A stretch of 64,000 nt of DNA from assembly GCA_900542015.1 (NCBI GenBank), contig UQLY01000008.1:62001-126000 (forward strand). Direction: 5' to 3'. Under the pieces are notes generated by a model. The model did not search any database, had not been told where the DNA came from, and saw nothing but the letters and a program-made list of their open reading frames with translations. Below, piece after piece: positions 7,605 to 14,048 of the stretch; within the stretch, counting starts at the first letter, position 1, and every line of letters starts with the position of its first letter. A program made the position numbers and the translations under genes. The DNA is from an uncultured Lachnospiraceae bacterium. GTDB taxonomy: Bacteria; Bacillota; Clostridia; Lachnospirales; Lachnospiraceae.

Positions 7605-8480
7605 TTATCCGTGGGAAAAGGTTTCTTTTGAAGCAACTCTTTTTAAGTAAATCTGATCGCCAAATTCTGATTTTCCCGGCACGCCCGCTGCATCGGCGCG
7701 GCAATGCCGGCAATGCCTGAATACATCAATATATTTTCCCGCTTTTGTACGGACAGCGTCGATCTCCACACAGGTAGGCGCCGGAATATCTTTTAACTCC
7801 GCCTGCGGGATCAACGGTATGATATTATAAATTTTTGCTCCGGCTTCTTTAACGGTCTTTGCAATTTTCTCAATATGTCCGTCATTTATACCCGGCACCA
7901 ATACGGAATTAACCTTGATCGTAATACCTGCGCCGGCAATCTTGCGAATCCCTTTCAGTTGGTTTTCGATCAGGATCGCAGCTCCTTCCGCGCCTTCATA
8001 CTTTTTCCCGTGATATATAATATAATCATTCAGTTTTGCCTCAATTTCCGGGTCTACCGCATTCACTGTAACGGTCAGGGAATCGATTCCGATATCTATG
8101 ATCTCGTCCGCTCTTTCATAAAGAAGCAGACCGTTGGTACTCATACATTTTAAAATATCCGGAAATTCCTTTTTGATAATGCGAAATGTATCCAGCGCAT
8201 AATCCGTTGCCAATGTATCTCCCGGACCTGCTATGCCTGCTACTTTTATATCCGGGCAAAGCTCCAATGCTTTCCTTAAGATATCCGCACTTTCGTCCGG
8301 CAGGATTACCTTGGAGGTAACCCCGGGTCTTTCCTCCACATCATTGATCGTCCTGTCACAGAATCTGCAGGCAATGTTACAACCGGGACTGACCGGGAGG
8401 TGAATTCGTCCCGCATTGTTAATATGCCCTCCAAAACAGGGATGTGAATTTTGCAATTTCTCATATATACTCATTGTCAT
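7605..8480 (-). CDS. NifB-like radical SAM protein (short form)
   Basis: NifB uses SAM radical chemistry to build the carbide-centred [8Fe-9S-C] precursor of nitrogenase cofactors. The protein has the NifB start HPCFGGHINNAGRIHLPVSPGC followed by the radical SAM motif Cys34-x3-Cys38-x2-Cys41, and a late CRHCRADAAGVPG motif typical of NifB near residues 255-270. At 291 aa it is the short form without a fused NifX domain; a separate NifX-like gene follows. The start is uncertain between ATG 8480 and ATG 8474. A tRNA-Cys-like sequence lies 40 nt upstream. Other NifB-like radical SAM functions cannot be excluded. Confidence 0.8.
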   Translation of the reverse strand: MTMSIYEKLQNSHPCFGGHINNAGRIHLPVSPGCNIACRFCDRTINDVEERPGVTSKVILPDESADILRKALELCPDIKVAGIAGPGDTLATDYALDTFRIIKKEFPDILKCMSTNGLLLYERADEIIDIGIDSLTVTVNAVDPEIEAKLNDYIIYHGKKYEGAEGAAILIENQLKGIRKIAGAGITIKVNSVLVPGINDGHIEKIAKTVKEAGAKIYNIIPLIPQAELKDIPAPTCVEIDAVRTKAGKYIDVFRHCRHCRADAAGVPGKSEFGDQIYLKRVASKETFSHG

Positions 8481-8520
8481 TCTCTTTTCAGCTTTTTTAT
8501 CTCTTTTTATAAAACTACAA

Positions 8521-8591
8521 CGATGCTGGTTGGATTTGAACCAACAATCTCAGTTTTGTAGACCTTGCCTTTTCCCACTGGCCACAGCATC
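8521..8591 (-). tRNA. tRNA-Cys-like RNA with ACA anticodon and damaged anticodon stem
   Basis: The 71-nt element has a perfect 7-bp acceptor stem (GATGCTG/CAGCATC), a D arm GCC...GGC with GG in the loop, a normal T arm (GTTGG-TTCAAAT-CCAAC) and an anticodon loop CTACAAA. The D-to-anticodon segment TGGCCAGTGG...GGTCTACAAAAC closely resembles bacterial tRNA-Cys, but anticodon GCA has become ACA, one nucleotide seems missing before the anticodon stem, and that stem has only about three pairs. The discriminator is G, not the U usual for tRNA-Cys, and CCA is not encoded. It starts 4 nt after the U-tract of the cysK-yezD terminator. It may be a decaying tRNA gene or a tRNA mimic in the nifB leader. 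Confidence 0.6.
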
Positions 8592-8594
8592 TAT

Positions 8595-8636
8595 AAAAAA
8601 CGGAGGCTCTGTCCATGCTATCTGACAAAGCCTCCG
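8595..8636 (-). terminator. Intrinsic terminator of cysK-yezD
   Basis: A 13-bp stem with one G-U pair (8636-8624 with 8613-8601), a 10-nt loop and a run of six U form a strong rho-independent terminator on the minus strand, ten bases after the yezD-type gene. Confidence 0.9.
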
Positions 8637-8645
8637 GTTTACCGG

Positions 8646-8801
8646 TCAGCCTTTTATTCTATACTTTTCGTTTTTTTCAATCTGGACAATCTTGCCGTCC
8701 TGTACAATAATGGAAACCGTTCCGTATCTGATACTTTCGACCATTTCCTGTATAAGCTCCAGCTGTTCTTTGCCCAATCCTTTTTTTGCTTTATTTTCCA
8801 T
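8646..8801 (-). CDS. YezD-family (DUF2292) small protein
   Basis: A 51-residue ORF in a different frame from the longer overlapping ORF. It shows the family pattern of a basic N-terminus, a helix (LELIQEMVESIRYG), then TVSIIVQDGKIVQIEKNEKYR. YezD/DUF2292 proteins are found near sulfate, cysteine and methionine genes, but their biochemical role is unknown to me. It follows cysK by 46 nt with a GGTGAG site and ends just before a strong terminator, so cysK and this gene form one attenuated operon. The longer ORF at 8654-8851 is a shadow. Confidence 0.82.
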   Translation of the reverse strand: MENKAKKGLGKEQLELIQEMVESIRYGTVSIIVQDGKIVQIEKNEKYRIKG

Positions 8802-8847
8802 AACTCTTTCTCACCTTTTAAAGCCAACATCGGTTTACTTCCTATGA

Positions 8848-9786
8848 TCAATTATTGGTAAATAACGGTGTTGATAAGTATCTGTCACCGGAATCAGGGA
8901 GCAATACAACAATTGTTTTTCCTTTATTTTCCGGTCTTGCCGCCAGAATGCCTGCTGCCTTCAACGCCGCACCGGAAGAAATTCCCACTAAGATTCCTTC
9001 GCTTACGGCAAATGCTTTTCCTTCTGCAAAAGCATCTTCATTTTCAATGGCAACAACTTCATCATAAATCTTGGTATTTAATACATCCGGCACAAATCCG
9101 GCGCCAATACCCTGTATCTTATGTGCTCCCGGAGTACCTTTGGATAATACAGGGCTGGTTGCAGGCTCAACTGCAACAATTTTTATGTCGGGATTTTTCT
9201 CTTTGAGGTATTCTCCTACACCGGTAACGGTTCCGCCTGTACCTACACCCGCTACAAAAATATCAACTTTACCATCTGTCTGCTCCCAGATTTCAGGACC
9301 GGTTGTTGCTTTATGGATCGCAGGATTAGCCGGGTTTACAAACTGTCCTAAAATAACGGAACCGGGAATGGAAGCCTTTAATTCATCAGCTTTTGCAATA
9401 GCGCCTTTCATTCCCTTTGCGCCCTCTGTCAATACCAGTTCAGCGCCATATGCCGCCAACAGGTTTCTTCTTTCAACGCTCATAGTGTCAGGCAGGGTTA
9501 AGATCGCTTTATAACCTTTTGCCGCTGCAACTGCTGCAAGACCGATACCGGTATTACCACTGGTAGGCTCAATAATCGTTGCGCCGGGCTTTAGGATGCC
9601 TTTCTCCTCTGCATCCTCGATCATGGCAAGGGCAATACGGTCTTTCACGCTTCCGGCGGGGTTTAAATACTCCAGTTTAGCCAGAATGGTTGCATCCTTT
9701 ACACCTGCCTTTTCGCTATAGCGGTTCAGCTTCAATATAGGTGTCCCTCCGATCAGTTCCAGTGCGCTTTCTTTGATTTTACTCAT
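8848..9786 (-). CDS. cysK: Cysteine synthase (O-acetylserine sulfhydrylase)
   Basis: CysK makes cysteine from O-acetylserine and sulfide. PLP lysine is Lys48 in NPAGSVKDR, the phosphate loop is TSGNTG at 75-80 followed by IGLAA, and GTGGTVTG is present near 180. The length of 312 aa fits the CysK/CysM fold. An AGGAGG site precedes the ATG. It is the first gene after a Cys-leader ORF and an intrinsic terminator and is followed by yezD, so expression is predicted to rise when charged tRNA-Cys is scarce. Confidence 0.95.
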   Translation of the reverse strand: MSKIKESALELIGGTPILKLNRYSEKAGVKDATILAKLEYLNPAGSVKDRIALAMIEDAEEKGILKPGATIIEPTSGNTGIGLAAVAAAKGYKAILTLPDTMSVERRNLLAAYGAELVLTEGAKGMKGAIAKADELKASIPGSVILGQFVNPANPAIHKATTGPEIWEQTDGKVDIFVAGVGTGGTVTGVGEYLKEKNPDIKIVAVEPATSPVLSKGTPGAHKIQGIGAGFVPDVLNTKIYDEVVAIENEDAFAEGKAFAVSEGILVGISSGAALKAAGILAARPENKGKTIVVLLPDSGDRYLSTPLFTNN

Positions 9787-9854
9787 TTCATCATCCTCCT
9801 GATTTTTGTTTTTGATTTTAATTTTTTACACAATTAAGTGCTTCTTTTCTTGTA

Positions 9855-9886
9855 TAAAAAAAGCAGATACCCTTATGGTACCTGCT
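9855..9886 (-). terminator. Attenuator terminator in the cysK leader
   Basis: On the minus strand AGCAGGUACC pairs with GGUAUCUGCU (10 bp, one G-U) around a 5-nt loop, followed by seven U. It lies 22 nt after the leader-peptide stop and 69 nt before cysK. The segment UACCUG at the leader stop codon (9915-9910) is complementary to CAGGUA in the terminator 5' arm (9884-9879), giving a competing antiterminator that a ribosome terminating at the leader stop would mask. Confidence 0.85.
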
Positions 9887-9908
9887 CTTAATCCAAGTTA
9901 ATCAGTCA

Positions 9909-10010
9909 TCAGGTATCATAATGCATAGAAAACAAAACTGTATTTATACATACAGCCTGACAACAACACATGACAAAATACTGATTTTGTGTCCGGTCAT
10001 TTGTTCTCAT
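9909..10010 (-). CDS. Cysteine leader peptide of cysK (33 aa)
   Basis: The ORF starts at ATG 10010 with an AAGGAGCG site 6-8 nt upstream and ends at TGA 9909. It contains three consecutive Cys codons (TGT TGT TGT at 9968-9960; residues MCCCQAVC) and a fourth Cys six residues on. Consecutive codons of the end-product amino acid followed by an intrinsic terminator are the classical layout of leader-peptide attenuation, as for trp, his and leu operons. Ribosome stalling at the Cys codons under cysteine limitation would favour the antiterminator; completed translation would favour termination. The mechanism is inferred from layout. Confidence 0.8.
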   Translation of the reverse strand: MRTNDRTQNQYFVMCCCQAVCINTVLFSMHYDT

Positions 10011-10062
10011 AACATTACGCTCCTTTCATTTCCCATCTTTTCACTAGGATTGATATGAATTG

Positions 10063-10091
10063 ATTGTATAGCAGATATTTCCACTTGTCAA
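10063..10091 (-). promoter_or_regulatory. Promoter of the leader-cysK-yezD operon
   Basis: TTGACA (10091-10086) and TACAAT (10068-10063) are separated by 17 nt on the minus strand. The predicted start is near 10056, about 45 nt before the leader ATG. Confidence 0.8.
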
Positions 10092-10126
10092 GTACCTTTT
10101 CATATTTTTTTCAAATACTGTTCTTT

Positions 10127-10882
10127 TTAAATATAATATATCGGCTCCATGGAAATGATTCTGGATAAAAACCGCCTGGTCCTTTCCTGTTTGGGCTTTG
10201 TAAATATCCGGTTCGGGCTTCCTTCCTCCACTACAAGCCCTTCATCCATAAATACCACTTTATCGGCTACATCCTGTGCAAAGGACATCTCATGAGTTAC
10301 CACGATCATAGTGATTCCCTTTTTTGCCACTTTCTTTATGACTTCCAATGTCTCTCCCACCAATTCCGGGTCCAATGCGGATGTGGGCTCATCAAATAGG
10401 ATCAATTCAGGATTCAGCACGACAGCCCTGGCTATCCCTATCCTTTGCTGCTGCCCTCCGGATAACTGTGACGGATAGTAATCAGCTTTATCCGAAAGTC
10501 CTACCCATTCCAACGCTTCCATAGCCTTTTCATAAGCCTCGTTTTTGGGCATCTTTCTGGCTGTAACCAGACCTTCCATTACGTTTTCCACTGCATTCTT
10601 ATTGGCAAACAGATTGTAGTTTTGAAAAACAAACGCTTCCTTGCGTCTTGTTTCCAAAATCTGTCTCTTACTTGCTCTCTTTAAATCAACAGAATAGTCT
10701 CCAATACTTAGCTCTCCGCCGTTTGCTCTTTCCAAAAAACTGATACAGCGAAGCAGAGTTGTCTTTCCTGATCCGCTGGGACCCAGAATAACAACTACCT
10801 GTCCTTCCTCAACCTGGAGCGAGACATCTTTTAATACTTCCAATTTTCCAAAAGATTTTTTTACATTCTTAATTTCAATCAT
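10127..10882 (-). CDS. Polar amino-acid ABC transporter ATPase (GlnQ/TcyC type)
   Basis: This 251-residue ATPase has Walker A GPSGSGKTT, a Q-loop VFQNYNLF, the signature LSGGQQQR and Walker B LILFDEPTSALD, all typical of the polar amino-acid importer subfamily. ATG 10882 has a GGAGG site 5 nt upstream. It follows a permease gene and a deleted permease gene; no solute-binding protein is nearby. The Cys leader upstream and adjacent cysK suggest cystine as substrate, an inference from regulation. With one permease broken, the system may be inactive or use the remaining permease as a homodimer. Confidence 0.88.
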   Translation of the reverse strand: MIEIKNVKKSFGKLEVLKDVSLQVEEGQVVVILGPSGSGKTTLLRCISFLERANGGELSIGDYSVDLKRASKRQILETRRKEAFVFQNYNLFANKNAVENVMEGLVTARKMPKNEAYEKAMEALEWVGLSDKADYYPSQLSGGQQQRIGIARAVVLNPELILFDEPTSALDPELVGETLEVIKKVAKKGITMIVVTHEMSFAQDVADKVVFMDEGLVVEEGSPNRIFTKPKQERTRRFLSRIISMEPIYYI

Positions 10883-10895
10883 ACTTTCCTCCCGG

Positions 10896-11244
10896 TCAGG
10901 CATTTTTATAACGAATCAGACGTTTTTCCAATCGTTTCAGCAGAAACTCGACCACACATACCAAAATAATATATACAAAGAAAATATCCAGATACGCTTC
11001 AAAATAGTTCAGGCTCATGCCTCCCAGTATCTTTGCCCTTCCCGTCACTTCCGTAACAGACATAAACCTTAGTCAAAGCCTTGGTTATCGGATTTTTCAA
11101 TGTCATGACCATTCCTAAAAGCGTTCCAAGCACTAAGGAAATCAAAACCGCAATCAGAGAAATCTTAACGGTTACCCAAAGACCGGTTAAAAGTCTTTGG
11201 AAATTGTTACCCATAAACAAAACCCTAATTCCCAAATCCTGCAT
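10896..11244 (-). pseudogene. Amino-acid ABC permease with internal deletion
   Basis: Residues 1-62 are a normal start of a HisM-type permease (first membrane segment ISLIAVLISLVLGTLLGMVM, then LKNPITKALTKVYV). After this the frame shifts and stops at 10999. The other frame immediately resumes a true permease C-terminus (SVTEVTGRAKILGGMS..., last membrane segment, FLLKRLEKRL) and ends at TGA 10896. About 100 residues, including most membrane core and the EAA loop, are missing, so the deletion removed roughly 0.3 kb and changed frame. The protein cannot work as a permease. Confidence 0.85.
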
Positions 11245-11884
11245 AGCGAAGCCTCCTTTCCAGCAACGCTGCGATAATGGAAATCGGCAGCAGTAAGATC
11301 AGATATGCCACAACCAGCATCAACAATGCTTCATCCGTTTTGTAGTACAGACCGATCAGATCCTTTGCCACATACATCAGGTCTGCCAATGCTACTACGC
11401 TAAAAACCGAGGTTTCTTTTATTAAGAAAATCACATTGGCACATAATGCCGGAACGGACACCGATAATGCCTGGGGAAATATCACATAGCGCATTGCCTG
11501 TCTGTGGGTAAGTCCAATGGACAATGCCGATTCTTCCTGTATCTTATCCACTGCTTCCAGTCCGCTTCGAAATGCTTCTGCCATATAACTACCTCCCAAA
11601 AAAGTAAGACCGATGATGGCGCAAGCCTGGGAGCTGAAATGGATACCAATCTTCGGCAGCCCGAAATAGAGGAAGAACAATTGCACCAAAAGCGGTGTAT
11701 TACGGGATAATTCTATATAAACTGACACAACCCTTTTTAAGACGGGGACTTTAAAGTATTGTATAAAGGAACATACCAGTCCGACAAATAAGGAAAGGAT
11801 GATTCCTACCAGTCCTAAGCCAATGGTCAGTTTCGCAGCCTCCACATATAAAGGAATATATTTTTGTATAAATTCTGTGTCCAA
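11225..11884 (-). CDS. Polar amino-acid ABC transporter permease
   Basis: A 219-residue inner-membrane permease of the HisM/GlnP type with about five membrane segments, ELSRNTPLLVQLFFLYFGLP before the third, and the EAFRSGLEAVDKIQEESALSIGL EAA loop. I chose TTG at 11884 because it has AGGAAGTG 5-7 nt upstream and gives the normal family start; the longer ATG at 11956 lies inside the terminator hairpin and adds a non-homologous Cys-containing tail. The 3' end overlaps the next permease gene by 20 nt. It is the first gene after the Cys leader and attenuator. Confidence 0.85.
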   Translation of the reverse strand: MDTEFIQKYIPLYVEAAKLTIGLGLVGIILSLFVGLVCSFIQYFKVPVLKRVVSVYIELSRNTPLLVQLFFLYFGLPKIGIHFSSQACAIIGLTFLGGSYMAEAFRSGLEAVDKIQEESALSIGLTHRQAMRYVIFPQALSVSVPALCANVIFLIKETSVFSVVALADLMYVAKDLIGLYYKTDEALLMLVVAYLILLLPISIIAALLERRLRYAGFGN

Positions 11885-11936
11885 CTCTTCACTTCCTTTG
11901 GTATTGCTTTTTACCGCAATGCACGAAAAACTGCAA

Positions 11937-11964
11937 CAAAATAGGAAGCGTATCATCCGCTTCC
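11937..11964 (-). terminator. Attenuator terminator before the ABC permease
   Basis: GGAAGCG (11964-11958) pairs with CGCUUCC (11950-11944) around a 7-nt loop, followed by UAUUUUGUU. The hairpin lies 37 nt after the Cys-leader stop and 60 nt before the permease start. GCUUCCC inside the leader ORF (12053-12047) is perfectly complementary to GGGAAGC (11965-11959), overlapping the terminator 5' arm, so terminator and antiterminator are mutually exclusive. Confidence 0.75.
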
Positions 11965-12001
11965 CTCGTTAACCGCAATTTATCTATCCGCATCTGCATT
12001 T

Positions 12002-12160
12002 TTACATTCGCTCAAATTGCAAACTGGTCTTATGCAGCGGCAAACCGGGAAGCATCTTTCTATTTTGACAACAAGTAGCCATACATGTGCACATATTCAT
12101 GTATATGCACATATTTTTGCATTTGCATCTTGTACCGTTTTCGATTCTTGTCTGCATCAT
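12002..12160 (-). CDS. Cys/Met-rich leader peptide of the ABC transporter operon (52 aa)
   Basis: ATG 12160 has an AAAGGAG site 8 nt upstream; the ORF ends in TAA at 12002. Seven Cys codons occur within 20 residues (positions 12, 14, 18, 24, 26, 30, 31; e.g. CKCKNMC and CTCMATCC), plus eight Met overall. This is far above chance and sits between a consensus promoter and an intrinsic terminator. It probably senses charged tRNA-Cys, perhaps also tRNA-Met. Part of the richness comes from a repetitive TGCATAT-type sequence, so expansion of a simple repeat may have built the leader. Confidence 0.75.
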   Translation of the reverse strand: MMQTRIENGTRCKCKNMCIYMNMCTCMATCCQNRKMLPGLPLHKTSLQFERM

Positions 12161-12219
12161 ACTTCCCGCTCCTTTCTTTTTCCTTTGTTTATTTTCGTAA
12201 TTCATATTGGAATAATAGG

Positions 12220-12248
12220 ATTTTAACTCCGTTTTTTTCGTTTGTCAA
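12220..12248 (-). promoter_or_regulatory. Promoter of the leader-ABC transporter operon
   Basis: TTGACA (12248-12243) and TAAAAT (12225-12220) with a 17-nt spacer on the minus strand. The predicted start lies about 50 nt before the leader ATG. Confidence 0.75.
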
Positions 12249-12273
12249 CTACTGCAGTTATAGTATATTATAA

Positions 12274-12306
12274 ATGCTTGTTATAGTATCAACCTATAAC
12301 AAGCAT
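12274..12306 (-). terminator. Hairpin after the Rpn fragment
   Basis: A perfect 13-bp stem (ATGCTTGTTATAG with CTATAACAAGCAT) around a 7-nt loop. The downstream minus-strand sequence (TTATAATATAC) is AT-rich but not a clean U-run. It separates the Rpn fragment from the transporter promoter. Confidence 0.55.
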
Positions 12307-12339
12307 CAATTTACAATAAATTTACCCAAAATGGGATGA

Positions 12340-12693
12340 TCATACTTCAGCAAAATCATTGATTTTCTGCTCAATGCCGTATTCCTCACATAAGGCTTTG
12401 CGGTATGCGGCATCTTCCGTCGCTTTTCTCAAATCATCGATGCGGTTATCTGCAAGAAGATATTTGTTCAGCAAAACGACCTCTTCCCTGCCTTGCTTTA
12501 TCCCCTTTTGCATTCCTTTTTCCATTCCTTCTTCACGTCCCAGTTCTCTCTCATCTTCCCGGATAAGTTTCAGCTCCCGCTCCTGATCATATTCATAAAT
12601 GCTCATCTTTACCACCTCTGCCTTCTGCCCGAGCAGAAAATCTCTCAATATTTCCCTTCCCACTGCCCGGTTCCTGAAACTCCTGCTTTTCAT
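12340..12693 (-). pseudogene. C-terminal fragment of an Rpn/PD-(D/E)XK nuclease-family protein
   Basis: The 117 residues show only the tail of the family: FLLGQKAEVVKMSIYEYDQE, the Gly/Glu repeat GREEGMEKGMQKGIKQGREE, and a final LRKATEDAAYRKALCEEYGI helix. The N-terminal nuclease domain seen in the intact relative at 61.9 kb is absent, and no matching frame is visible upstream. The ATG has no good ribosome site. It is best read as a remnant of a recombination-promoting nuclease/transposase-like gene. Confidence 0.7.
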
Positions 12694-12866
12694 GTAATCG
12701 ATTGGATTTTAAAAGCATGGATTTCAAGACGCCTTCCGGCAGAAAAAAGATACACATAGCCGTGTAATAGAATAATAGAAATATATGCTTTGGTTAGATT
12801 TTGCAATCCGTTATACTGTGTGTCAATACACTTTTTATCGTTTTAATTCCATTCTGATTTTAGCCG

Positions 12867-14039
12867 CTATTTTTTCATCTTAATCCTGATATCCGCAAGC
12901 CGATCCAGCGCCTCATTTAAGGTTGCGTCCTGCTTTGCAAAATGAAAACGGATATAACGGTTTTCCGGCTCCTTAAAGAAACTGGAGCCGGGAACTGCTC
13001 CCACTCCCACTTTTCTCGCCAGGTCTTCACAGAATACAAGATCGCTCTCATAGCCAAACTCACTGATATCCACCAGAACATAGTAGGCTCCCTGGGGTCT
13101 GGTAAAATTCAGACCTATATTTTCCAGTCCGTTGATAAATAAATCCTTACTATGGGTATAATGCTCCTGCAGCTTTTTATAATATTCATCGCCAAACTGC
13201 AAGCCCACAACCGCCGCCTCCATCAAAGGCGCTGCCGCACCTACTGTAAGAAAATCATGGACCTTTTTTACCCTGTCTGCAATTTCCGGGGATGCTATGA
13301 CGAATCCAAGCCTCCATCCCGTGATGGAATAAGTCTTGGACAAAGAATTACAGATGATGGTCCGTTCTCTCATGCCCGGCAAAGTTGCAATGCAGGTATG
13401 TACATTGGGTTTATATACAATATGCTCATAAACCTCATCTGTAATGACATATATGTCATATTTAACCGCAAGCTCTGCGATCACTTTCAGTTCTTCATAG
13501 GTAAACACTTTACCGCAGGGATTGGAAGGATTGCATAAGATCAATGCCTTTACTCCCGGCTGCCTGACAGCATTCTCCAATTCATCTCCATCAAAATCAA
13601 ATGCCGGAGGTTTTAAAGGGACATAAACAGGTTCGGCACCTGAAAGGATTGTATCCGCCCCATAATTCTCATAAAAGGGAGAAAAAATGACAACCTTGTC
13701 CCCCGGATTGCACACCGACATCATAGACGCCATCATAGCTTCCGTACTGCCGCAGGTAACTACGATTTCCTTTTCGGGATCTGCCTTCATTCCATAAAAA
13801 TGCTCCTGTTTTCTTGCCAGCGCTTCCCTGAAATTTTGAGCTCCCCATGTCAGGGCATACTGGTGCGGTCCCAGGCACGCCACCTGCGCCAGCCTGTCCG
13901 TAATTTCTTTTGGCGGATCAAAATCCGGAAAACCCTGGGATAAATTAACCGCCCCATATTGATTAGAAACTCTTGTCATCCTGCGGATAACCGAATCGGT
14001 AAATCCTGCTGTTCTTTCACTTAATTCCTTCATATCCAT
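12867..14039 (-). CDS. PLP-dependent aminotransferase, class I/II
   Basis: The 390-residue fold-type I aminotransferase has PLP Lys235 in SLSKTYSITGWRLG, LCNPSNPCGKVF near 168, and ITDEVYEH near 199. The N-terminal VNLSQGFPDFDPP resembles the methionine/kynurenine/glutamine aminotransferase branch (YbdL/KAT) more than classical AspC. A role in methionine or aromatic transamination is a family-level guess. It is 10 nt upstream of the Rpn-side intergenic region and directly follows an SGNH hydrolase gene (9-nt gap). Confidence 0.85.
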   Translation of the reverse strand: MDMKELSERTAGFTDSVIRRMTRVSNQYGAVNLSQGFPDFDPPKEITDRLAQVACLGPHQYALTWGAQNFREALARKQEHFYGMKADPEKEIVVTCGSTEAMMASMMSVCNPGDKVVIFSPFYENYGADTILSGAEPVYVPLKPPAFDFDGDELENAVRQPGVKALILCNPSNPCGKVFTYEELKVIAELAVKYDIYVITDEVYEHIVYKPNVHTCIATLPGMRERTIICNSLSKTYSITGWRLGFVIASPEIADRVKKVHDFLTVGAAAPLMEAAVVGLQFGDEYYKKLQEHYTHSKDLFINGLENIGLNFTRPQGAYYVLVDISEFGYESDLVFCEDLARKVGVGAVPGSSFFKEPENRYIRFHFAKQDATLNEALDRLADIRIKMKK

Positions 14040-14048
14040 CCTCTTTTC

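Noticed and set aside
8521..8591. Normal functional tRNA-Cys
   Set aside because: The anticodon reads ACA, the anticodon stem is mostly unpaired, and the discriminator base is not U, so ordinary decoding is doubtful.
8654..8851. 65-codon ORF downstream of cysK
   Set aside because: It is a shadow frame; the overlapping 51-codon frame at 8646-8801 has a family pattern, a better ribosome site and sits exactly before the terminator.
9787..10126. Cys T-box riboswitch before cysK
   Set aside because: No T-box sequence or specifier stem was found; the leader ORF with Cys codons and the competing stems explain the region better.
11885..11956. Extended ATG start of the first ABC permease
   Set aside because: The extra 24 codons run through the attenuator hairpin and resemble no permease; TTG 11884 has the ribosome site and gives the normal length.
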